Below are positions 6,584 to 13,440 of a DNA stretch of 18,122 nucleotides, in pieces. The position numbers were made by a program, and so were the translations under genes. Numbering within the stretch: position 1 is the stretch's first letter; every line of letters begins with the position of its first letter. This stretch comes from Hydrogenophaga sp. (GTDB taxonomy: Bacteria; Pseudomonadota; Gammaproteobacteria; Burkholderiales; Burkholderiaceae_C): assembly GCA_021154985.1 (NCBI GenBank), contig JAJNQE010000019.1, forward strand, positions 1 to 18,122. Reading direction: 5' to 3'. The notes under the pieces are model-generated. The model searched no databases. It was given only the letters and a program-made list of their open reading frames with translations, and was not told the origin of the DNA.

Positions 6584-7966
6584 ATGCAAGTCACTCCCTC
6601 GATCTTCAAGGCCTACGACATCCGCGGCGTCACGCCCACAGCCCTCAACGAAGACGTGGCCGAGGCGCTCGGTCTGGCGTTCGGCACGCAGGCCATGAAG
6701 CTGGGCGAGAAGAGCGTGGCGGTGGGGCGCGATGGTCGCCTGAGTGGCCCGGCCTTGTCGGCTGCGCTGATCCGGGGGCTCGTGGCCGCAGGGGTGGACG
6801 TGATCGACATCGGCCTGGCCACCACACCCATGCTGTACTTTGCGGCCGCCACGTTGTGCACCAGTGGCATCCAGGTCACGGGCAGCCACAACCCCAAGGA
6901 CTACAACGGCTTCAAGATGGTGCTGGCCGGGCGCGCGATCTACGGCGACGACATCCAGGCGCTGCGCAAGACCATGGAAGCCGAATCCCACACGCGTTCC
7001 GATGGTGGTCGTGTTCGCCTGATCAATGTGCAGGCGGCGTACCAGGCCCGCATCGTGGGCGACATCAAGATCTCACGCCCCATGAAGATCGTGGTGGATT
7101 GCGGCAACGGCGTGGCTGGCGCCTCGGCACCCGCGATCTTTCGCGCGTTGGGTTGCGAGGTGGTTGAACTCTTCAGCGAGGTGGACGGCAACTTTCCCAA
7201 CCACCACCCCGACCCGAGCAAGCCCGAAAACCTGCAGGACGTGATGCGTGCGCTGTGCGAGACCGATGCCGAACTCGGTCTGGCGTTTGACGGCGATGGT
7301 GACCGCCTGGGCATCGTCACCAAGGAAGGCAACAATATTTACCCCGACCGCCAGATGATCCTGTTTTCGCAGGACGTGCTCTCGCGCGTGCCCGGTGGCG
7401 ACATCGTGTTCGATGTGAAGTGTTCGCAGCGCCTGGCTCCGGCCATTGAAGCCGCTGGCGGCGTGGCCCACATCTACAAGACGGGGCACTCGCTGATCAA
7501 GGCGCGCATGAAAGAGCTGGACAGCCCGCTGGGCGGCGAGATGAGCGGCCACATCTTCTTCAAGGAGCGTTGGTACGGCTTTGACGACGGCACCTACGCG
7601 GGCGCGCGCCTGCTGGAAATTGTGAGCCGCAGCCCGAGCGCCAGCGAGGTGCTCAACGCCTTGCCCACCAGCTTTAGCACGCCCGAACTCAACGTGGCCT
7701 GCGCCGAAGGCGAGCCCCATGCAGTGGTGGAAAAACTCATTGCCTTGGCGAAGTTCGACGCGCCCGCCAAGCTGTCCACCATCGACGGCGTGCGGGTGGA
7801 CTGGCCCGATGGTTTTGGTTTGATCCGCGCCTCCAACACCACGCCGGTGCTGGTGCTGCGCTTCGAGGGCCAGACCACCGAAGCGCTGCATCGCATTGAA
7901 GCGGTGATGCTTGACCTGTTGAAGGCGGCCAAGCCCGACGCCGTGGTGGGCGCCAGCGCGCACTGA
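6584..7966 (+). CDS. algC: Phosphomannomutase/phosphoglucomutase (AlgC type)
   Basis: This 460-aa alpha-D-phosphohexomutase interconverts the 1- and 6-phosphates of mannose or glucose, supplying mannose-1-P and glucose-1-P for sugar nucleotides used in LPS and exopolysaccharide. The N-terminus SIFKAYDIRG is typical of the family. The phosphoserine loop TGSHNPKDYNG places the catalytic serine at S101. The Mg-binding loop is DGDGDR (D236, D238, D240). The sugar-binding loop GGEMSGH follows, and the phosphate-binding RASNTTPVLVLRFEG lies near the C-terminus. The length is close to Pseudomonas AlgC. The start ATG at 6584 is set by the AGGA at 6574-6577. The gene is divergent from the DNA-repair operon and converges on the GT30 operon with only 7 nt between stop codons. 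Its product would serve the glycan locus to its right; that link is inferred. Confidence 0.94.
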   Translation: MQVTPSIFKAYDIRGVTPTALNEDVAEALGLAFGTQAMKLGEKSVAVGRDGRLSGPALSAALIRGLVAAGVDVIDIGLATTPMLYFAAATLCTSGIQVTGSHNPKDYNGFKMVLAGRAIYGDDIQALRKTMEAESHTRSDGGRVRLINVQAAYQARIVGDIKISRPMKIVVDCGNGVAGASAPAIFRALGCEVVELFSEVDGNFPNHHPDPSKPENLQDVMRALCETDAELGLAFDGDGDRLGIVTKEGNNIYPDRQMILFSQDVLSRVPGGDIVFDVKCSQRLAPAIEAAGGVAHIYKTGHSLIKARMKELDSPLGGEMSGHIFFKERWYGFDDGTYAGARLLEIVSRSPSASEVLNALPTSFSTPELNVACAEGEPHAVVEKLIALAKFDAPAKLSTIDGVRVDWPDGFGLIRASNTTPVLVLRFEGQTTEALHRIEAVMLDLLKAAKPDAVVGASAH

Positions 7967-7973
7967 AACAGGG

Positions 7974-9245
7974 TCAGCGCGGCAGCAAGCCCTGCACGCG
8001 CTCGATCACCGCCTCGGCCTGTTCGTCCACCAGGGCGGTGGTGTCCAACGTGCGCTGGGTGCTCCAGACCGCCGCCACCGCCAGGGCCACATCGGCTTCG
8101 CTGTTCACCAGCCGCGCGTGACGCAGGCTGTCGAGCCGCTCGTAGCTCTCGGCGAAGTTCCACACATTCGGCCCGTGCAGCACGGCGCAGCCCAGCGCCA
8201 GCGGTTCGTGCGGGTTGTGTCCACCCACGCTGGCAAACGACCCGCCCACCAGCGCCACCGGCGCCAACCGGTACCACAGGCCCATTTCGCCGATGGTGTC
8301 GGCGATGTAGACCGGGGCTTCGGTCGCGGTGTGGGCGCCGGTGCTGCGCAGGGGAACGTCTTGCAGGCCGGCCGCTGACGCGATTGCGGCCACTTCGATG
8401 CCGCGCGCGGGCGCGCGCGGCGCGATGACCAGCAGCGCGTCGGGTCGCTTTTCCCGCAGCTGGGCGTGGGCCGCCAGAGCGAGCGCTTCCTCACCCGGGT
8501 GGCTCGATGCCAGCAGCCAAACCGGCCGGTCGGCCAGGGCCGCTTGCCAGGTGTCCAGATCGTCGGCATCGCAACCCAGCGGCGGCACCAGCGCCTTGAT
8601 CGTGCCGCTGATGGTGATGCGTTCGCGCGGCGCGCCCAGTTCAACCAGGGCGTCGACGGAGGCCTGGTTCTGCGCGAAGAGATCGCGGAACCCCGGCAGC
8701 AGGGCCTGGTAAATCCAGCGGCCCCAGCGGCGCTTGGCAAGCGATTCGGGCGACAAGCGCGCGTTGACCAGGACGCGCGGAATGGAGCGCGCATCGGTTT
8801 CGGCGATCAGCGCGGGCCACAGGTCCATCTCGCACCACAGCGCCAGCGACGGGCGCCAGTGGTCGAGAAAACGCGACACCGCGTCGGGCGTGTCCACCGG
8901 CGCGAACTGGTGCTGGCAACGCGGCGGCAGGCCGGTGCGGCGCAGCGCGTCGCCCGAGGTGCGCGCGGTGGTGGTGATGAGAAAGCTGCAGTCGGGCCGC
9001 TTCTCGGCCAGCCGGGCAAACAGGCCAGCCAGTGCCATGGATTCGCCCACGCCCACGGCATGGCCCCACACCAGCGGGCCGCTCGGGCGGTCGGCGTATT
9101 CGCTGCCCAGCTTTTGCCGCACGCTGCGCGGTGTTTCCTTGCCGCGCAGCAAGCGGCGTTGCAAGCCCTTGCGCCAGACCGGTGCCAGCCAGCGGGCCAC
9201 CACCAGGTAGGCCCGCAGTGCCCAGGGCTGGCGCGTGCTCGTCAT
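7974..9245 (-). CDS. GT30 (Kdo transferase-like) glycosyltransferase B
   Basis: This 423-aa protein is of the 3-deoxy-D-manno-octulosonate transferase family, which transfers Kdo from CMP-Kdo to lipid A precursors at the inner face of the cytoplasmic membrane. Residues 59-71 (VWGHAVGVGESMA) correspond to the HxxSVGE loop, with candidate catalytic base E68. ALWCEMDLWPALI matches the ExELWPNLI strand. ADTIGEMGLWYRLA and GGSFASVGGHNPHEP (334-348) form the donor-binding half, ending with HGPNVWNF (357-364). The RRLLRGKETPRS start and VPRVLVNARLS-like segments resemble alphaproteobacterial WaaA as I recall it, more than the enterobacterial form. Its ATG overlaps the stop of the upstream GT30 gene as ATGA, implying coupled translation. 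Kdo transfer is the default call; a different CMP-ulosonate donor or acceptor is possible given the neighbouring sialic-acid genes. Confidence 0.82.
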   Translation of the reverse strand: MTSTRQPWALRAYLVVARWLAPVWRKGLQRRLLRGKETPRSVRQKLGSEYADRPSGPLVWGHAVGVGESMALAGLFARLAEKRPDCSFLITTTARTSGDALRRTGLPPRCQHQFAPVDTPDAVSRFLDHWRPSLALWCEMDLWPALIAETDARSIPRVLVNARLSPESLAKRRWGRWIYQALLPGFRDLFAQNQASVDALVELGAPRERITISGTIKALVPPLGCDADDLDTWQAALADRPVWLLASSHPGEEALALAAHAQLREKRPDALLVIAPRAPARGIEVAAIASAAGLQDVPLRSTGAHTATEAPVYIADTIGEMGLWYRLAPVALVGGSFASVGGHNPHEPLALGCAVLHGPNVWNFAESYERLDSLRHARLVNSEADVALAVAAVWSTQRTLDTTALVDEQAEAVIERVQGLLPR

Positions 9246-10639
9246 CGGGCTTCCAGCCAGGGCACGAGCGTGGCCATGTGTTTGGCGGTGGCACCGCCGT
9301 GTTCGGCGTAGAACGCCTCGGCACCCGCGATGGCGCGGGCGTAGTCGGTGGGCGAGGTGAGCAGTTGCACCAGCGAGGCTGAGAGGCTGGGGATCGTCAT
9401 GTGCTGCTGCAACACACCGGCGGCCAGCGCTTCCACGCCGGGGTACTCGATGCCCCAGATGCTGTGGCCCACCATCACCGGTTTCTTGAGCGCCAGCGGT
9501 TCGATCACGTTGTGCGCGCCCAGCGGCACAAACGACGCCCCCACCACCACCACCTGCGAGAGCGCGAGGTAGAAATACATCTCGCCGAGCGAGTCGCCCA
9601 TCAGCACGTCGATGGTGGTCATGTCGGGTGCATCGCGGGTGGGCTGCAAGGCAGCGTCGAGCATGCGGCTGCGCCGGGCCACGCGCAGACCGGCGGCCTC
9701 GAACATCTGCACCACCGTATCAAAGCGCTGCGGGCTGCGCGGCACGTACACCACCAGCGGTGGCGGCAAGCCCGCCGCCTGCAAGCCGGTTTGCACTTGC
9801 CGGATGGCGTCGATGAACTGTTCGTCTTCGCCCACGATGGCGCTGGCAAAACACAGCACCGGCCGTTGTCCACCAGCGGCCGTGGCAAGCTGCCAGGGTG
9901 CGAGCAGAGACTGCGCGGCAGCGATCTGCTGGGGCGACACCGGCAGATCAAACCGGGTTTCGCCGGCGATCACCACGCGTTCGCAGCCCACGTCGCGAAA
10001 GCGCTGGGCATGGGTTTCCGATTTGCACAGCACGAGCTCGTAGGCCTGGAAGATGCCGGCGCGAAAGCCGCCCCATTTGCGGTCGCGCACGATGCTCTTT
10101 TTGGGGTATTGCGCATTCGCCATGGCGAGCGGTACACCCTGGCGTCGGATGGTGGTCAGCAGCACCGGCCAGGTGTCGATTTCGGTCATGACCGCCGCGC
10201 GAGGCCGCACCCGGCGGATCAGCCGGCGCACCGCCCAGCCCAGTTCCAGCGGCACATAGCTGACCTTCAGGCGCTGCGCCTCAATCGCCTCGGCAAACAG
10301 CGTGTGTGCGGCGGTGCGGCCCGCCGGAGTGAGGGTGGTGATGAAGACCGGGTAGCCCGCCGCCAGCAGCGCCCGCACCAGGGGCGCCGCGCCGCGCATC
10401 TCGCCCATGGAGGCGGAATGCACCCACACCGGGCGGTCCAGGCCGGTGGGCGCAGCACCGAAACGCTCAGTCCAGTGCGCTCGGTACAAGGGCTCGCGCT
10501 GGCCGCGTTTCCACAGAAACAGCAGGAACACCGGCAGCAGCAGGTGCCACAGCATTTCGTACACGCCGATCAGCACGGACAGCCGCCAGCTGGGCGGAAA
10601 AGGGCGGGACGCGCTGAGGGTGGAAGAGGGGGAGGCCAT
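9242..10639 (-). CDS. GT30 (Kdo transferase-like) glycosyltransferase A, membrane-anchored
   Basis: This 465-aa protein is of the WaaA/KdtA family. A hydrophobic segment at residues ~20-43 (LSVLIGVYEMLWHLLLPVFL onward) is followed by WKRGQREPLYRAHWTERFG, like the membrane-bound start of enterobacterial WaaA. The HSASMGE loop (74-80) keeps the candidate catalytic E80. VMTEIDTWPVLL and VIAGETRFDLPVSP also match WaaA. The donor half is altered: GAS (367-369) replaces GGS, GAHNVIEP (374-381) replaces GGHNPLEP, and GHSIWGI (391-397) replaces the usual GPHTFNF. The start ATG 10639 has no clear Shine-Dalgarno; M29 (10555) would cut into the hydrophobic segment. It is the first gene of a two-gene leftward operon divergent from neuA. 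The canonical waaA is probably elsewhere in the genome, so the substrate is uncertain. Confidence 0.8.
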   Translation of the reverse strand: MASPSSTLSASRPFPPSWRLSVLIGVYEMLWHLLLPVFLLFLWKRGQREPLYRAHWTERFGAAPTGLDRPVWVHSASMGEMRGAAPLVRALLAAGYPVFITTLTPAGRTAAHTLFAEAIEAQRLKVSYVPLELGWAVRRLIRRVRPRAAVMTEIDTWPVLLTTIRRQGVPLAMANAQYPKKSIVRDRKWGGFRAGIFQAYELVLCKSETHAQRFRDVGCERVVIAGETRFDLPVSPQQIAAAQSLLAPWQLATAAGGQRPVLCFASAIVGEDEQFIDAIRQVQTGLQAAGLPPPLVVYVPRSPQRFDTVVQMFEAAGLRVARRSRMLDAALQPTRDAPDMTTIDVLMGDSLGEMYFYLALSQVVVVGASFVPLGAHNVIEPLALKKPVMVGHSIWGIEYPGVEALAAGVLQQHMTIPSLSASLVQLLTSPTDYARAIAGAEAFYAEHGGATAKHMATLVPWLEAR

Positions 10640-10775
10640 CGGATGAAACGAAACGGGTCGGGCGGGGGTGCCTGCGCGTCGCTCCAGGGGCTGCGGACGA
10701 AGGCCATTCAGTATAGTTACGCCCTTGGGCAGACCCGCACCGCGCGGCCAGCCTCCCCACACAGGAATACCACCC
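10640..10775. promoter_or_regulatory. Divergent promoter region between the GT30 operon and the neu operon
   Basis: The 136-bp gap holds TATAGT at 10712-10717 (plus-strand -10-like), about 58 nt before the neuA ATG. The overlapping AGTATA at 10710-10715 reads TATACT on the minus strand, so the two opposed -10-like boxes share bases. No convincing -35 is visible for either direction. A 10-nt palindrome GCCCTTGGGC at 10721-10730 lies just beside them. This suggests mutually exclusive or co-regulated divergent transcription, but the start sites are unmapped. Confidence 0.45.
10763..10766 (+). promoter_or_regulatory. Shine-Dalgarno that fixes the neuA start
   Basis: AGGA at 10763-10766 lies 9 nt before ATG 10776. 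It selects MPLPTPAWTAVIPLRAGSK as the N-terminus over the longer frame that is open from 10668. Confidence 0.6.
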
Positions 10776-11465
10776 ATGCCCCTCCCCACGCCGGCCTGGA
10801 CCGCAGTCATTCCGCTGCGCGCCGGATCCAAGGGCCTGCCCTCCAAAAACATCCGCCCCCTGGCGGGCAAACCGCTGTACCGCCACGCGGTGGACCAGGC
10901 GCTGCAAGCCGGCGCCCAGCGCGTGGTGATCACGACCGACATTCCCGAGGTGCTGTGGGCCGAACTGCCCACCCAGGTGACGCTGGTGGAGCGTCCCGCC
11001 GAGCTCGCGGGCGACACCGTGCCCATGGCCCCCGTGCTGCAACACGCGCTGCACACCGCCGACTGCCATGGCACCGCGGTGTTGCTGCAGGCCACATCGC
11101 CCCTGCGCCAGAGTCGCGACATCGAAGCCGCGCTGGCGGTGTTCGCCGGGGGCTACTTCGAACTTGTCATGTCGGTCACCAGCGCCGACCGGGGCGTGCT
11201 CAAGTGGGGCACGCTGCGCGGCAACCGCTTCCAGCCGCTCTCGGACCCGGCGCACTGCTTTGCCAACCGCCAGAGCCTGCCCCCGGTGGTGCGGCCCAAC
11301 GGTGCGCTGTACGTGTTGAACGCCGACCGTTTTGTGGCCAGCGGCAGTTTTGTGTCCGAGCGCATCGGCGTGGTGGACATGCCGGCCGAGCGCAGCCTCG
11401 ACATTGATTCGCTGGACGACTTTGAACGCTGCGAAGCCGCTCTGGAGGCCGCGCATGGCCAGTGA
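10776..11465 (+). CDS. neuA: CMP-sialic acid synthetase family cytidylyltransferase
   Basis: This 229-aa cytosolic enzyme activates a nonulosonic acid with CTP to give the CMP-sugar donor and pyrophosphate. The N-terminal nucleotide-binding loop IPLRAGSKGLPSKNI carries R15 and K24, followed by PLAGKPLY. LLQATSPLR is the conserved central segment. PPVVRPNGALYVLN and the metal-binding DIDSLDD (D209, D211) follow near the C-terminus. It is a single-domain form without the C-terminal esterase of E. coli NeuA. Sequence alone does not separate CMP-Neu5Ac, CMP-legionaminate and CMP-pseudaminate synthetases; the NeuB and NeuC encoded downstream favour Neu5Ac. It is the first gene of the rightward operon and its end overlaps the next gene by 11 nt. 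Confidence 0.9.
   Translation: MPLPTPAWTAVIPLRAGSKGLPSKNIRPLAGKPLYRHAVDQALQAGAQRVVITTDIPEVLWAELPTQVTLVERPAELAGDTVPMAPVLQHALHTADCHGTAVLLQATSPLRQSRDIEAALAVFAGGYFELVMSVTSADRGVLKWGTLRGNRFQPLSDPAHCFANRQSLPPVVRPNGALYVLNADRFVASGSFVSERIGVVDMPAERSLDIDSLDDFERCEAALEAAHGQ
11444..11448 (+). promoter_or_regulatory. Shine-Dalgarno inside neuA for the downstream glycosyltransferase
   Basis: GGAGG at 11444-11448 lies 6 nt before ATG 11455, within the last neuA codons. It decides the start at 11455 over ATG 11482 and places the start inside the upstream gene. Confidence 0.75.
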
Positions 11466-12357
11466 GGTGAGCACCGACCACATGGACCTCTACACCGCGC
11501 CCACCTGGCAGTGCGTGATGGTCTGCTGGGGTACCAAGTATTCGACCGCGCTCATCAACAACCTGGCGCGCAGCATCGCCAACAAGACCAGGTCGCAGCC
11601 GAGGTTCATCCTGATTTCGGACCGCGATCGCCCCGACCTGGCGGACCGCATCGAGCTGGTGCGGTTTCCCGAATTCTGGCTGCAAGACCGGCTCAAGACC
11701 TCGGGCTGCCAGGCCAAGCTGGTGATGTTCGAACAAGGCATCGTGCCCACCGATCTGCCCGCGATTTACGTGGATCTGGACACCATCGTGCTCGGTGACC
11801 TGGGCACCGGGCTGGACCTGATGCAGAACCGCAAGACCGTGGCCATTTTGCAAAGCGCCATCATCCCGTTTGGCTGGATCGGTCGCTCGCTCTACCGCTG
11901 GACCAACCGCCGCCGCTACGCGCGCGGCAACTCGTCGTTCGTGATTTACCACCCGGCCGAATGCCATTTCATCGCCGAACGCTTCAAGGCCTTGCTGGAC
12001 CAACATCCCAAGCTGGAATTTCGCCCGATGGCGGCCGACGAACGTTTCATCAGTTGGGTGGCCCAGGAGCACATGGTGCGCATTCCCAACTCGTTTGCGG
12101 TCAAGTTCCCCGGCGAGTTCATGTTCTATTGGGGCTTCTGGCTGTACATAAAGGCCGCGCTGCCCTGGGTGCGCAACCGCCGCAAAGGCCTGGTCGCCGT
12201 GACCCTCAACGGCCTGATGATCAAGCCCGAAAAATTGCTGTCGCTCAAAGAGGGCGATGTGATCGTTGACGAAAAATCCCGCAAGCTGATCTGGAGCGAA
12301 AAGACGCTCGGTTTCATGCGCTCCAAAATCCAGGCGTTCTACGCCGGCTCCCTGTAA
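11455..12357 (+). CDS. Putative GT-A-fold glycosyltransferase with DxD motif (family not recognised)
   Basis: This 300-aa protein is not one I can name. The core YVDLDTIVLGDL contains a DxD motif (D107-x-D109) at the end of a hydrophobic strand, as in GT8/GT32-like GT-A enzymes that bind a nucleotide-diphosphate sugar through a metal. WQCVMVCWGTKYSTALINNL and RFILISDRDR form a plausible first alpha/beta unit. GNSSFVIYH (about 161-169) and DERFISW follow. A Trp/Tyr-rich stretch FMFYWGFWLYIKAALPW may touch the membrane. It sits between neuA and neuB with a strong SD and an 11-nt overlap, so it is probably part of the sialylated-glycan pathway. Known sialyltransferases use CMP donors and lack this DxD, so it more likely adds another sugar to the same glycan. 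It has no signal peptide. Confidence 0.65.
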   Translation: MASEVSTDHMDLYTAPTWQCVMVCWGTKYSTALINNLARSIANKTRSQPRFILISDRDRPDLADRIELVRFPEFWLQDRLKTSGCQAKLVMFEQGIVPTDLPAIYVDLDTIVLGDLGTGLDLMQNRKTVAILQSAIIPFGWIGRSLYRWTNRRRYARGNSSFVIYHPAECHFIAERFKALLDQHPKLEFRPMAADERFISWVAQEHMVRIPNSFAVKFPGEFMFYWGFWLYIKAALPWVRNRRKGLVAVTLNGLMIKPEKLLSLKEGDVIVDEKSRKLIWSEKTLGFMRSKIQAFYAGSL

Positions 12358-12387
12358 TTCCCCGAAGCCATCCGGCAAGAGGCACCC

Positions 12388-13440
12388 ATGAAAATCGCCC
12401 ACCGCACCATCTCTCCCGCCCATCCACCGCTGGTGGTGGCCGAAATCGGCATCAACCACGGCGGCAGCCTCGACGTGGCCAAAGGCATGGTGCTGGCCGC
12501 GCACCGCGCCGGCTGCGAAATGGTCAAGCACCAGACGCATTTTGTGGAAGACGAAATGACCGACGAGGCCAAACAGATCTTCCCGCCCAATGCGGACAAA
12601 TCGATCTGGGACGTGATGGAAGAGTGCGCGCTGTCCAAAGACGACGAGATTGCGCTCAAGACCTACGCCGAGTCGCTCGGCATGATCTACATCTCCACGC
12701 CGTTCTCGCGCGCGGCGGCCGACTTCCTCAACGACATCGGCGTGTCCGCCTTCAAGATCGGCTCGGGTGAGTGCAACCACGTGCCCTTGATCCGCCACAT
12801 CGCCAGCTTTGGCCGGCCCATCATCATGAGCACCGGCATGCAGACCATCGACGGCATGCGGCCCTCGGTGAAAGCGTTGGACGACTCGGGCGTGGACTAC
12901 GCGCTGCTGGAGTGCACCAACCTCTACCCCTCGCCTCCCGAAATCGTGAGCCTGCAGGGCATCACCGAATTGAAGAACGCTTTCCCCCGCGCCGTCATCG
13001 GCTTCTCGGACCACAGCATCGGCCCAGAAATGGCGCTGTCGGCCGTGGCGCTGGGCGCCTGCATTCTGGAGCGCCATTTCACCGACACGCGTTACCGCAA
13101 GGGCCCCGACATTTCGTGTTCCATGGACCCGGCCGAGCTCAAGTTCCTGATCGACCGCTCGCGCGAAATCCACACCGCGCTGCACAACCCCAAGGTGCGC
13201 ACCGGGCCGGAAGAAGACGTGTACCGCTTCGCGCGCGGCTCCATGGTGGCCGACCGCGACCTGCCCGCCGGGCATTTGGTCACCCCCAGCGACATCTGGG
13301 CACGCCGCCCGGGCTCGGGTGAAATTTCGGTGCAGCACTTCGACCGCCTGGTGGGAGCGAAGCTGACCCGTGCTGTGAAACGCAACCAGCAACTGCTGTG
13401 GAGCGACCTGGACGGCGTGAAACCGCAAGCGAACTCGTGA
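12388..13440 (+). CDS. neuB: N-acetylneuraminate synthase (sialic acid synthase)
   Basis: This 350-aa cytosolic enzyme condenses ManNAc with phosphoenolpyruvate to Neu5Ac. The N-terminal TIM barrel (about 1-270) opens with VVAEIGINHGGSLD. The catalytic E19, K47 (MVKHQTH), the Mn ligands H209 (SDHS) and H230 (ERHF) and E228 sit six residues before the Neisseria NeuB positions E25, K53, H215, H236 and E234, as I remember them. The C-terminal SAF/antifreeze-like domain (about 285-345) contains WARRPGSGEIS. The text resembles Campylobacter jejuni NeuB1 (KHQTH-VEDEM, STPFSRA, KIGSGECN, ERHFTD) more than E. coli NeuB. ATG 12388 has AAGAGG at 12377-12382 as SD. The stop overlaps the neuC ATG by one base. 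Confidence 0.93.
   Translation: MKIAHRTISPAHPPLVVAEIGINHGGSLDVAKGMVLAAHRAGCEMVKHQTHFVEDEMTDEAKQIFPPNADKSIWDVMEECALSKDDEIALKTYAESLGMIYISTPFSRAAADFLNDIGVSAFKIGSGECNHVPLIRHIASFGRPIIMSTGMQTIDGMRPSVKALDDSGVDYALLECTNLYPSPPEIVSLQGITELKNAFPRAVIGFSDHSIGPEMALSAVALGACILERHFTDTRYRKGPDISCSMDPAELKFLIDRSREIHTALHNPKVRTGPEEDVYRFARGSMVADRDLPAGHLVTPSDIWARRPGSGEISVQHFDRLVGAKLTRAVKRNQQLLWSDLDGVKPQANS

Noticed and set aside
7963..7977. CTGA...TCAG inverted repeat between the convergent algC and GT30-B stops as a terminator
   Set aside because: The 4-bp symmetry is mostly the two TGA codons facing each other; no stable stem or T-tract.
9401..11407. 668-codon plus-strand frame opposite GT30 protein A and into neuA
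   Set aside because: Its first part mirrors GT30-A and its last part overlaps neuA out of frame; no recognisable domain.
11200..13428. 742-codon minus-strand frame opposite neuA, the DxD glycosyltransferase and neuB
   Set aside because: The longest frame in the window, but it is antisense to three genes with catalytic motifs and has shadow-like His/Val/Arg-rich composition.
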